From an uncultured Bacteroidales bacterium (GTDB lineage: Bacteria; Bacteroidota; Bacteroidia; Bacteroidales; Muribaculaceae): DNA of 44,256 bases. The notes under the pieces were generated by a model, which ran no database searches, was not told where the DNA came from, and was given only the letters and a program-made list of their open reading frames with translations. Position 1 is the stretch's first letter; each line of letters begins with the position of its first letter. This document shows positions 30,526 through 38,306 of this stretch, piece after piece. A program made the position numbers and the translations under genes. The stretch spans positions 1 to 44,256 of the forward strand of contig CACZAC010000022.1 in the NCBI GenBank assembly GCA_902779125.1. Direction: 5' to 3'.

Positions 30526-31929
30526 ATGAAGAAAAGTTTTAAACTCTTGTCTGCAGCGCTCATCGCGCTGATTTCGTTTGCGCCCAGTGCTAATGCTGGC
30601 GAATTGGTCGTTTGTGATGGAGATGATAATAGCTCCTACTTCCCTGTATATGGGTTCTATTATGATCAGCAGTTCCACGACCAGATGATTTATCCTGTTA
30701 ACATGCTCTACGACATGGTTGGCAAGAACATCACCTCTATAACCTTCCATCCCAATTCGACTCTTGAATATCAGGGTGGTAAATTGCGCCTGTCATTAAA
30801 GGAATCTGAAATGGACCGTTTCGGCAGCTATGATTTGCAGACAGATTGCCGTATTGTCGCTGATCTCGTCCCCACTGTTGGTGACAACGAACTCGTTTTC
30901 GTTTTCGATCGACCTTATTATTATGATGGCGGTAACCTGCTGATTGACTGCGAGTTGATAGAGCCAGGTAGGAACTATCCCTCAATAACCTACCAGGGCA
31001 AGTCGATGGGCTATGTATGCAGCCTCTTCCACTATGGCTACAATAGTCAAAGTGATGTTGACTACTTCCTGCCCAAGGTTACTTTCACTTACGAAGACGG
31101 TAGCACCCCCACCCCCGTTGAGATGGTTTACACCGTTGTAGGTCCCGAGGACGTATTTGGCACCAATTGGGATATCAATGACCCCAACAACGAATTGGTT
31201 AAGGGTGAGGACGGCGTTTACACCTGGAGCAAGGAGAATGTAGCCCTGTATGGTAACTTCGAGTTCAAGGTTGTCGGCAACCACAGCTATGATATCTATG
31301 AGTGGCCCGTCGGCATGAACAACTGGGTTGCTAATGTTGCTGAGGAAGGCATCTACACCATCGAAATCACCTTCAATCCCGAGGCTGCCGAAGAAGACCG
31401 CATCGGCTGCACGCTGACCAAGACCGGTGATGTTGAGCACATTGAGCACGTTTACACCGTTGCTGGTACCGATAACCTGTTCGGCAGCTATTGGGACACC
31501 AATGACGAGGCCAACAACATGGTTAAGGGCGATGACGGCATCTACACTTGGAGCAAGAACGGTGTTGAGTTTGCTGCTGAGGAAGTAGTTGAGTTCAAGG
31601 TTGTTCAAGACCACGCTTGGACCTATGCATGGCCCTCCAACAACTGGTGGTACAAGGCAGAAGAGGCTGGCAAGTATAATGTTGTCATCACCTTCGACGC
31701 TGATACCAAGGAGATCACCTTCACTGCTAACCTCGTAACTGAACCCGGTTTTGAGCCTGGTGACGTGAACCAGGATGGTGATATTTCGATTGTTGATATT
31801 ACCATGTTGATCGACTTCCTGGTGGCTGACCCAAGCGCTGCCCCCGCCGAGGCTGACGTCAATGGTGATAACACCGTTTCAATTAGTGACGTTACTGACC
31901 TGATCGACTTGTTGCTGAGTGACAATTGA
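30526..31929 (+). CDS. Array protein 5: module, two X25/SusE-like domains, dockerin
   Basis: The 467-residue protein begins at ATG 30526, which gives the family signal peptide (MKKSFKLLSAALIALISF, ending NA). One module follows at about 25–190 (LVVCDG, QMIYPVNMLYDMVG, YYYDGGNLLID, FLPKVTFTY). In place of the anchor D domain are two tandem repeats at about 200–305 and 310–410, starting VYTVVGPEDVFGTNWDIND and VYTVAGTDNLFGSYWDTND. Each has a GVYTWSK- or GIYTWSK-type turn, an FKVV strand and a Trp-rich loop. These resemble the starch-binding SusE/SusF C-terminal domain and the pullulanase X25 module, so glucan binding is plausible but unproven. The dockerin-like pair is GDVNQDGDISIVDITMLIDF and ADVNGDNTVSISDVTDLIDL. 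It is the last member of the array. Confidence 0.78.
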   Translation: MKKSFKLLSAALIALISFAPSANAGELVVCDGDDNSSYFPVYGFYYDQQFHDQMIYPVNMLYDMVGKNITSITFHPNSTLEYQGGKLRLSLKESEMDRFGSYDLQTDCRIVADLVPTVGDNELVFVFDRPYYYDGGNLLIDCELIEPGRNYPSITYQGKSMGYVCSLFHYGYNSQSDVDYFLPKVTFTYEDGSTPTPVEMVYTVVGPEDVFGTNWDINDPNNELVKGEDGVYTWSKENVALYGNFEFKVVGNHSYDIYEWPVGMNNWVANVAEEGIYTIEITFNPEAAEEDRIGCTLTKTGDVEHIEHVYTVAGTDNLFGSYWDTNDEANNMVKGDDGIYTWSKNGVEFAAEEVVEFKVVQDHAWTYAWPSNNWWYKAEEAGKYNVVITFDADTKEITFTANLVTEPGFEPGDVNQDGDISIVDITMLIDFLVADPSAAPAEADVNGDNTVSISDVTDLIDLLLSDN

Positions 31930-31977
31930 TCTGAAAATGGCGATTGAGCAAGTTGATTGACAACTTGTGAATGAGAC

Positions 31978-32010
31978 AAGGCAGGCTCCAAATCCGGAGC
32001 CTGCCTTTTT
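31978..32010 (+). terminator. Terminator closing the array
   Basis: AAGGCAGGCTCC (31978–31989) pairs perfectly with GGAGCCTGCCTT (31996–32007) across a 6-nt loop, followed by more T. A smaller AAGTTG/CAACTT hairpin lies just upstream (31950–31966). The rest of the gap to nrdD is AT-rich and holds the nrdD promoter. Confidence 0.92.
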
Positions 32011-32169
32011 GCTGGCTGTTTGCTCGCTAATGGACTAATTTCTAAAATTTTACTGCCTCTGTTTTTGAAAAAGTTATCCAGAAAAATTATTAATTAATTG
32101 AAAATCAATGAAGTAAATTTTTACTCAGTCCAAAAAGTTTTCCAAAATGAATTTTTTATGTAAAAATTA

Positions 32170-32200
32170 TTTGTCATTTCGTCTCCCTGTATTATCTTTG
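32170..32200 (+). promoter_or_regulatory. nrdD promoter
   Basis: TTTG at 32170–32173, exactly 19 bases, then TATCTTTG at 32193–32200 followed by CA: a consensus Bacteroidetes promoter 64 bases before the nrdD start codon. Confidence 0.85.
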
Positions 32201-32264
32201 CAATCCCAAACTGGCAACGCCGGTTTTTTAACGATAGCAATGGTTCTTTTTTAATACCCGGAAT

Positions 32265-34472
32265 ATGATTCAGACAGTACTGAAGCGTGACGGCCGTGTC
32301 GTCGGCTATAATGAGGAAAAAATCAAAGCGGCAATTCGCAAAGCAATGCTCGCTACTGAGATAGGTGAGGACGAGGCGCTCATCCAGCGCATCGCAGACC
32401 GCATTGGCCAGCGTGGCCGTAGCCAGATGAGTGTAGAGGATATCCAGGACCAGGTGGAACTGGAGCTGATGAAGAGCCCCCGCAAGGAGGTGGCACGATG
32501 CTACATCAACTACCGCCACCAGCGCAGTGTGGCGCGCAAGGCTAAGACCCGTGACCTGTTTCTTGAAATCATCAATGCCAAGAATAACGATGTCACCCGC
32601 GAGAACGCCAACATGAATGCCGACACGCCCGCCGGCATGATGATGAAGTTTGCCAGCGAGACGACCAAGCCTTTTGTCGATGACTACCTCTTGAGCGAGG
32701 AAGCACGCGATGCCGTGCGCGGCAACTATCTGCATATCCACGACAAGGACTATTATCCCACCAAGAGTCTGACCTGTGTCCAGCATCCGCTCGACAAAGT
32801 GCTCAAGCAGGGGTACATGGCTGGGCATGGTGAGTCGCGTCCTGCCAAGCGCATCGAGACCGCCGGAGTCATTGCCTGTATCACGATGGAGACCGCCCAG
32901 AACGAGATGCATGGCGGTCAGGCCATTCCCGCCTTCGACTTCTATCTCGCCCCCTATGTGAGGCGTTCGTTCATCGAGGAGGTGAAGAATCTCGAGAAAC
33001 TCATGGGCCAGGACTATAGCCGCTTGTATGATGTCAAGTTTGATGACTACATCGAGCGTGAACTGGAATTCCTGCAGGGCGATGCACGCATCCTGCAGCA
33101 TGCTATCAACAACACCGTGCGCCGTGTCCACCAGGCCATGGAGGCATTCATCCACAATATGAATACCATCCACTCGCGCGGTGGCAACCAGGTGGTGTTC
33201 AGCTCCATCAATTACGGTACCGATACCAGCGCCGAGGGCCGGTGCATCATCCGCGAGTTGCTCAATTCGACCTACGAGGGCGTGGGTAACGGCTCAACGG
33301 CCATCTTCCCCATCCAGATTTGGAAAAAGAAGACGGGTGTGAGCTACAAGCCCGGTGACCCCAACTATGACCTGTACCAGCTCGCTTGCAAGGTGACGGC
33401 ACGTCGTTTCTTCCCCAACTTCGTCAATCTTGACGCTACTTACAATTACCATGAGCAGTGGCGTGCCGATGACCCCGAGCGCTACAAGCATGAGGTCGCT
33501 ACGATGGGATGCCGCACGCGCGTGTTCGAGAACCGGTTCGGCGAGAAGACCTCAATCGGCCGCGGCAACCTGTCGTTCTCGACCATCAATATCGTCAAGT
33601 TGGCCATCGAGTGCATGGGTATCAAGGACAAGCAGGAGCGCATTAACTGCTTCTTTGCCAAGTTGGACAATATGCTGGAAATCACTGCACGCCAGCTTGA
33701 TGCGCGCTTCCAGTACCAGAAGACTGCCATGGCCAAGCAGTTCCCCCTGCTCATGTCGCAGCTGTGGAACGGTGCCAGCGAACTCGGCCCCAATGACCGT
33801 GTGGAAGGTGTCATCAACCAGGGCACCCTGGGCATTGGCTTTATCGGACTTGCCGAGTGCTTGATTGCCCTCGTGGGCCATCATCACGGCGAGAGCGACG
33901 AGGCACAGCAGCTCGGCATCAAGATTGTGACCTATATGCGCGACCGCGTCAACGAGTTCAGCGAGCGCTACCAGCACAACTACAGCGTGCTGGCAACACC
34001 TGCCGAGGGACTCGCAGGCAAGTTCACCCGTCGTGACCGCAAGGACTTCGGTGAAATCCCCGGAGTGACCGATAAGATTTATTATACCAACAGCAACCAC
34101 GTGCCTGTCTATTACAAGTGCTCGCCCAAGCACAAGGCCGAGGTCGAGGCTCCCTACCATGAGTTGACCCGTGGCGGACATATCTTCTATGTCGAGATTG
34201 ACGGTGACGCCACCCACAATCCCGAAGCCATCGCCAATGTCGTGGACCTGATGGACAAGTACAACATGGGCTACTGTTCGGTCAACCACAACCGCAACCG
34301 CTGCATGGATTGCGGCTATGAGGACGCTACCGATGACCTCCACGAGTGCCCAAGCTGCCACGGCCACAACATCGACCGCCTGCAGCGCATCACGGGCTAC
34401 CTTGTCGGCACCACCGACCGCTGGAACAGCGGCAAGCTCGCCGAGCTCAAGGACCGTGTCGTCCACAAGTGA
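32265..34472 (+). CDS. nrdD: Anaerobic (class III) ribonucleoside-triphosphate reductase
   Basis: NrdD makes deoxyribonucleoside triphosphates from NTPs under anaerobic conditions with a glycyl radical. It needs neither oxygen nor adenosylcobalamin. The 735-residue protein has an N-terminal ATP-cone (about residues 1–90, VLKRDGRVVGYNEEKIKAAI) for allosteric control. The catalytic barrel contains IACITMETAQNEMHGGQ. The C-terminal zinc site has ligands C680, C683, C695 and C698 (CMDC…CPSC), and the glycyl radical site is G711 in RITGYLVGT. nrdG, its activase, is next. The ATG at 32265 is the natural start given the promoter position. Confidence 0.97.
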   Translation: MIQTVLKRDGRVVGYNEEKIKAAIRKAMLATEIGEDEALIQRIADRIGQRGRSQMSVEDIQDQVELELMKSPRKEVARCYINYRHQRSVARKAKTRDLFLEIINAKNNDVTRENANMNADTPAGMMMKFASETTKPFVDDYLLSEEARDAVRGNYLHIHDKDYYPTKSLTCVQHPLDKVLKQGYMAGHGESRPAKRIETAGVIACITMETAQNEMHGGQAIPAFDFYLAPYVRRSFIEEVKNLEKLMGQDYSRLYDVKFDDYIERELEFLQGDARILQHAINNTVRRVHQAMEAFIHNMNTIHSRGGNQVVFSSINYGTDTSAEGRCIIRELLNSTYEGVGNGSTAIFPIQIWKKKTGVSYKPGDPNYDLYQLACKVTARRFFPNFVNLDATYNYHEQWRADDPERYKHEVATMGCRTRVFENRFGEKTSIGRGNLSFSTINIVKLAIECMGIKDKQERINCFFAKLDNMLEITARQLDARFQYQKTAMAKQFPLLMSQLWNGASELGPNDRVEGVINQGTLGIGFIGLAECLIALVGHHHGESDEAQQLGIKIVTYMRDRVNEFSERYQHNYSVLATPAEGLAGKFTRRDRKDFGEIPGVTDKIYYTNSNHVPVYYKCSPKHKAEVEAPYHELTRGGHIFYVEIDGDATHNPEAIANVVDLMDKYNMGYCSVNHNRNRCMDCGYEDATDDLHECPSCHGHNIDRLQRITGYLVGTTDRWNSGKLAELKDRVVHK

Positions 34473-34477
34473 TAACC

Positions 34478-34507
34478 AATTAATCAAACAACAATTAATC
34501 AAACAAC
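34478..34507 (+). repeat. Tandem direct repeat after nrdD
   Basis: AATTAATCAAACAAC occurs twice head to tail (34478–34492 and 34493–34507), starting six bases after the nrdD stop. Confidence 0.9.
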
Positions 34508-34604
34508 AGAAACAACATAGAACAACGGCAACAACTCTTTTTTAAATACTAGAGAATAATAACATAATTGTTGTTCTGGTTGTTTTAAGTTGTTCATGTT
34601 GTTT
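34501..34604 (+). repeat. 35-nt periodic inverted repeat between nrdD and nrdG
   Basis: The left arm 34501–34535 and right arm 34570–34604 pair without gaps at 28 of 35 positions, plus two G·U pairs. The left arm carries AACAAC at positions 2, 11, 21 and 30, about one helical turn apart, and the right arm has GTTGTT at the matching places. The 34-nt loop is AT-rich. There is no T-run, so it is not a plain terminator. It may regulate nrdG translation or mRNA stability; this is inference. Confidence 0.85.
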
Positions 34605-34644
34605 GAAAAAAAGTGGGTTGTCTGAAAAAGAGAGTTTTTTTGAC

Positions 34645-35139
34645 ATGAATTTGAGGGTGCTGCACATCGTCGAGGGTACCAGCGTCGATGGACCTGGCCT
34701 GCGCACGTCAATCTACCTGGCGGGCTGCAACCATAATTGCCCCGGCTGCCATAACCCCGATTCCTGGAATCCGCAGGGTGGGGAAGAGCGCACCCTCGAC
34801 GAACTGATGGCAGTCATCGCCTATAATGAAGCCCCCGTCACATTGAGTGGCGGTGACCCCTTGCAGCAACCCGACGGCACCCTAGCTCTCATCCACCGCA
34901 TCAAGCAGGAACTGGGCTACAACGTCTGGTGTTACACCGGCTACACCTGGGAAGAAATAGCCGCCAATCCCAAACTATTGGAAGTGGTGCAAGAGTTGGA
35001 CGTCCTTGTTGACGGTCCTTTCGTGCAAGCCCAGCGCGACATCAGCCTCCGCTTCCGCGGCAGCCGCAACCAGCGCCTCATCGACGTCCAGCGCACTCTC
35101 GCCTCCAGCGACCCCACCACCCCCGTAACAATCCAATAA
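34645..35139 (+). CDS. nrdG: Anaerobic ribonucleotide reductase activase (radical SAM)
   Basis: NrdG uses S-adenosylmethionine and a [4Fe-4S] cluster to place the glycyl radical on NrdD. The ATG at 34645 gives 164 residues starting MNLRVLHIVEGTSVDGPG. The cluster ligands are C28, C32 and C35 in CNHNCPGC (CX3CX2C), followed by TLSGGDPLQQ, the GGE-like SAM-binding motif. An in-frame TTG at 34603 would add 14 residues but lies within the inverted repeat and is not supported by the family start. It is likely cotranscribed with nrdD, though a 172-base structured gap separates them. Confidence 0.95.
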   Translation: MNLRVLHIVEGTSVDGPGLRTSIYLAGCNHNCPGCHNPDSWNPQGGEERTLDELMAVIAYNEAPVTLSGGDPLQQPDGTLALIHRIKQELGYNVWCYTGYTWEEIAANPKLLEVVQELDVLVDGPFVQAQRDISLRFRGSRNQRLIDVQRTLASSDPTTPVTIQ

Positions 35140-35276
35140 AGTATAGCAACCCTCCATCTTTCTACCGCGGGTGACGTGTCCCCTTGCTGGTGGCGTGTCA
35201 GTGTATTGCAAGCCTCTGGCTTGCACATGATTTGACCCGCAATTTTTTCCTGATTCCAACAAAAATCCATTATAGT

Positions 35277-35308
35277 TTTGTTAGTTTCAAGGGAATGATG
35301 TATCTTTG
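35277..35308 (+). promoter_or_regulatory. Promoter for the second cobalamin unit
   Basis: TTTG at 35277–35280, a 20-base spacer and TATCTTTG at 35301–35308 followed by CA; the riboswitch aptamer begins within about 25 bases. The bases between nrdG and this promoter show no gene. Confidence 0.85.
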
Positions 35309-35324
35309 CACTAACAAATTGAAC

Positions 35325-35560
35325 GTGTTGAGGTTTCCAGCCTGAAAATGGTGAGGAATCAAAAGGGAACCAGGTGCAACTCCTGGACAGTACCCGCTGC
35401 TGTAACTCCCCACGTCACATCGAGCGGCATCATGCCACTGGTTGCAAACGCTACAATGTCTGCATCATCACCGGGAAGGCGCCGACATCGATGGGGGAGA
35501 AGTCAGAAGACCTGCCTCCACACGGCCATTGATTGTGGTTCACGCGGCATTTGAACCCTG
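35325..35560 (+). promoter_or_regulatory. Cobalamin riboswitch 2 (approximate limits)
   Basis: The conserved pieces appear in the usual order: AAAAGGGAACCAGGTGCAAC with TCCTGG, then CCGCTGCTGTAA, and the 3' core box GTCAGAAGACCTGCC at about 35502–35516. Compared with riboswitch 1, the region between GCTGCTGT and the box is somewhat longer. The regulated start codon is at 35682, so about 165 bases of expression platform follow the box. No T-rich terminator hairpin was seen in them. Confidence 0.92.
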
Positions 35561-35681
35561 GCGAAGTGAGATGATGCAGAGTGCAATCTGCCCATTTTCT
35601 TGAAGTCTTCACTGGCTACTGCCGGCTTCCGACGTGTCGCTTGATTCACAATATGAAGTGAAACAAGAAACTAATGATGAC

Positions 35682-38252
35682 ATGAAGAAAAAGTTGCTCT
35701 TTTCATTGATGGCTGTGACGGCGATGGCGGCTTCTGCCGGCAATTCGCCCTATATAGCCCGTGTGTATGATTACCTGCCTGCTCCGGGCCAGTTCGTGAA
35801 TCAGTCGCCCGCCTACAAGCCGGGATACACTCAGGACAGCATCAATGCCATCGTCGAAGCATCGCTGTGCGGAAAAGCGACCGGTGGCCCTGTCAGCTTG
35901 GGCAGCTATGGCGGCTATATCGTCTTCGGCTTCGACCATCCCGTTATCAACAAGCACGGCTATGACGTGAAGATTTATGGTAACGCCATGCAGAGCGCTG
36001 CAGTGCCCGATATGGCGGGTGGCAGTTGCGAACCCGGCATCATCATGGTGGGCGTGGACATGGACGGTAATGGGATGCCCAGCGACGGCGACAAGTGGTA
36101 TGAAATCAAGGGAGCAGACTATGACCGTTGCCAGCATGGCTTCGAGGTAACCTATTACAAACCCGACGAGAACAAACCTCGTGTGCCTCATGCAAGCTGG
36201 AAATTCATCAACGATATCGAGTATGTCCATTGGACGAGCAACGACGCCGATGCTTCCAGCGGCTATGTGTGGCGTAACACGTTCCACAGCCAGCCTTATT
36301 GGCCGCTGTGGACCGAGGACACGGTGCTTACCTTCCGAGGCACACGTCTGCCCAATTCTTCTATTGATATGAGTGGAGGCAGCGGTAACAACTGGTTCCA
36401 GCCGTTCTTTGGCGAAGGCTATGTGGACAACTTGCCCAACGGGCAGGAACCTGGTTTCATGATTGACTGGGCAATTGACGAGAATGGCAATCCTGTCCCC
36501 CTCGACCACATCGACTTTATCAAGGTCTATTGTGCTCAACTTGACTATTGCGGTTGGCTTGGTGAAGTATCTACCGAGGTGTGCGGTGCTGAGGATTTGC
36601 ACCCCGATGCCGAAGCCGATGAACCCGGTCCTGGTCCCGGTGATTATACGTTCACCAACGGCATCATCTTCGTCAACGAGGACCGTTATGGACCCAACCA
36701 GGGCTCACTCAACTATTACAACTACGACTACGACGAGATGGAATACAATGTTTATGCCATCGTCAATCCTGATACGAAGCTCGGTATGACAACCCAGTTT
36801 GGCCAGCTCTATGGCAATCATCTGTTCCTCGTCAGCAAGCAGGCAAACACCAGTGAGGCGTCGGGCAACACCATGGGCTCCCGTCTTGCAGTGCTTGATG
36901 CAGCAACGCTCAAGCAGCAAGGTAGCCTCCTGCGATTCGGCGAGTCACCTGACAGCATCTATGATGGTCGCGCCTATTGCGCTGTCACAGCCGAGAAAGG
37001 CTATATTTCGACCAGTGCGGGCATCTTCGTCTTTGATGTTCCCTCGATGAGCGTGACGGGCGCTATCGACGGCACATTGTCCAGCGCTAAGGGGGATTAC
37101 AACAGTCTCTATAAAGACCAGTGCGGTGATATGGTGCGCTTTGGGCAGTATGTGTTTGCCGTGCAGCAGGGCAGGGGACTGCATGTGATTGACCCCGCCA
37201 GTGATGCCATCGTGACCACATTGCCGTTCCCCAACATTGTTACCGTGTTTGTTACGGCAGGCGGTAACTTGTATGTGGCGAACAATTCCCGTGAAATCTA
37301 TGACTATAGCGGCGGCCCCTATGAGGCTAACTTCACCCGTATCGATCCTGTCACACTGAGCGTTGCCGAGGTATATCCATTAGACGGTACCCGTGGCGCG
37401 ATGAGCTCGTGGGGGGCTTGGCGGCCTTGCATGGTCTGTGTTGACCGCCAGGCCGAACGTGTCTATTACAACTATGACGAGTATCAGAACTACATCAGCA
37501 GTTATGACTTCACGACGCGCATGTTTACTGATGAACTCATCACTCTGCCTGAGGGCGTTGAAATCAACTGGGACGGCACGAAGGAACGTCAGGGGCTCTA
37601 TGCCTCAGCCATCAGCTTTGACCCCCACACGGGTGATATGGTGGTACAGACGACCGAAGCTGCCCCCCTGTCCTATCAGAACTTTAACCACAACTGGGTG
37701 CTCTTCTATGATGCCAACACGCTGGAACTCAAGAAGCAGGTGCGTCTGCAGGATGCCTATTGGTTCCCGTCGATGGCGGTCTATCCTGACGTCTGCAATC
37801 CCACGGTGGTCATGACAGACAGGCAACTGCCTGAAGGCGAGTCCCAGGAGATTGACCTGTTGCACGCCGTCAATGACGCCGACAACATGGCTGCTCTAGC
37901 TGTGACCACAGCAAAAAGTGCCAATCCGCAGGTCGCTCGCGCATGGGTGAGTGGTACTAGCCTTCATGTCGAAGCGGTAGCCCCAGGCAGGACGACAGTT
38001 ACGGTCACTACCGACAGCAACGGCAAACTGACAACAGCTTCGTTTACGGTAACTGTGTCAAAGGTGTCTGCCCCAGGTGATGTTAACATGGACGGAAGTG
38101 TCAACATTGCGGATGTTGCCAAACTCATAGACATCTTGCTGGGCTCAGTATTGGCTGACTATGACCCGAAAGCTGCTGATGTGGATTGTGACGGCGTGAT
38201 AGGTATTGGCGACGTGGCTGCGCTCATCGACCGCTTAATGATTGATGATTGA
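35682..38252 (+). CDS. Fused PAPGQFVN–propeller–Ig–dockerin protein under riboswitch control
   Basis: The 856-residue secreted protein begins at ATG 35682, which gives a signal peptide (MKKKLLFSLMAVTAMAASAG); an in-frame GTG 48 bases upstream has no export signal at its start and is rejected. Residues about 22–320 match the protein at 17176 (YLPAPGQFVN, GSYGGYIVFGFDHPV, GGSCEPGIIMVGVD, PSDGDKWYEI). Residues about 335–740 are a DUF5074/YncE-like propeller (GIIFVNEDRYGPNQGSLNYY, LYVANNSREIYDYSGGPY) related to the lipoprotein at 15956. A small bacterial Ig-like domain (about 745–810) and a dockerin-like pair (GDVNMDGSVNIADVAKLIDI and ADVDCDGVIGIGDVAALIDR) finish the protein. It thus joins in one chain two partners of the first cobalamin operon. 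It has no lipobox, so the dockerin may take over anchoring. Confidence 0.85.
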   Translation: MKKKLLFSLMAVTAMAASAGNSPYIARVYDYLPAPGQFVNQSPAYKPGYTQDSINAIVEASLCGKATGGPVSLGSYGGYIVFGFDHPVINKHGYDVKIYGNAMQSAAVPDMAGGSCEPGIIMVGVDMDGNGMPSDGDKWYEIKGADYDRCQHGFEVTYYKPDENKPRVPHASWKFINDIEYVHWTSNDADASSGYVWRNTFHSQPYWPLWTEDTVLTFRGTRLPNSSIDMSGGSGNNWFQPFFGEGYVDNLPNGQEPGFMIDWAIDENGNPVPLDHIDFIKVYCAQLDYCGWLGEVSTEVCGAEDLHPDAEADEPGPGPGDYTFTNGIIFVNEDRYGPNQGSLNYYNYDYDEMEYNVYAIVNPDTKLGMTTQFGQLYGNHLFLVSKQANTSEASGNTMGSRLAVLDAATLKQQGSLLRFGESPDSIYDGRAYCAVTAEKGYISTSAGIFVFDVPSMSVTGAIDGTLSSAKGDYNSLYKDQCGDMVRFGQYVFAVQQGRGLHVIDPASDAIVTTLPFPNIVTVFVTAGGNLYVANNSREIYDYSGGPYEANFTRIDPVTLSVAEVYPLDGTRGAMSSWGAWRPCMVCVDRQAERVYYNYDEYQNYISSYDFTTRMFTDELITLPEGVEINWDGTKERQGLYASAISFDPHTGDMVVQTTEAAPLSYQNFNHNWVLFYDANTLELKKQVRLQDAYWFPSMAVYPDVCNPTVVMTDRQLPEGESQEIDLLHAVNDADNMAALAVTTAKSANPQVARAWVSGTSLHVEAVAPGRTTVTVTTDSNGKLTTASFTVTVSKVSAPGDVNMDGSVNIADVAKLIDILLGSVLADYDPKAADVDCDGVIGIGDVAALIDRLMIDD

Positions 38253-38306
38253 GAATATTTAATTGATAATTAGCATATAGTTTAACCGTTAAATTCTTAA
38301 AACAAC

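Noticed and set aside
33552-34502. 316-codon minus-strand frame opposite nrdD
   Set aside because: Shadow of nrdD with a low-complexity hydrophobic product.
34478-34604. Periodic ACAAC repeats as a CRISPR array
   Set aside because: Units are far too short, there are no spacers of constant length, and no cas genes are nearby.
34603-34644. TTG at 34603 as nrdG start
   Set aside because: It overlaps the inverted repeat and adds residues not found in NrdG; ATG 34645 fits the family.
32201-35308. Control of nrdDG by the nearby cobalamin riboswitch
   Set aside because: Tempting because NrdD is a B12-independent reductase, but the riboswitch lies downstream of nrdG and points away with its own promoter.
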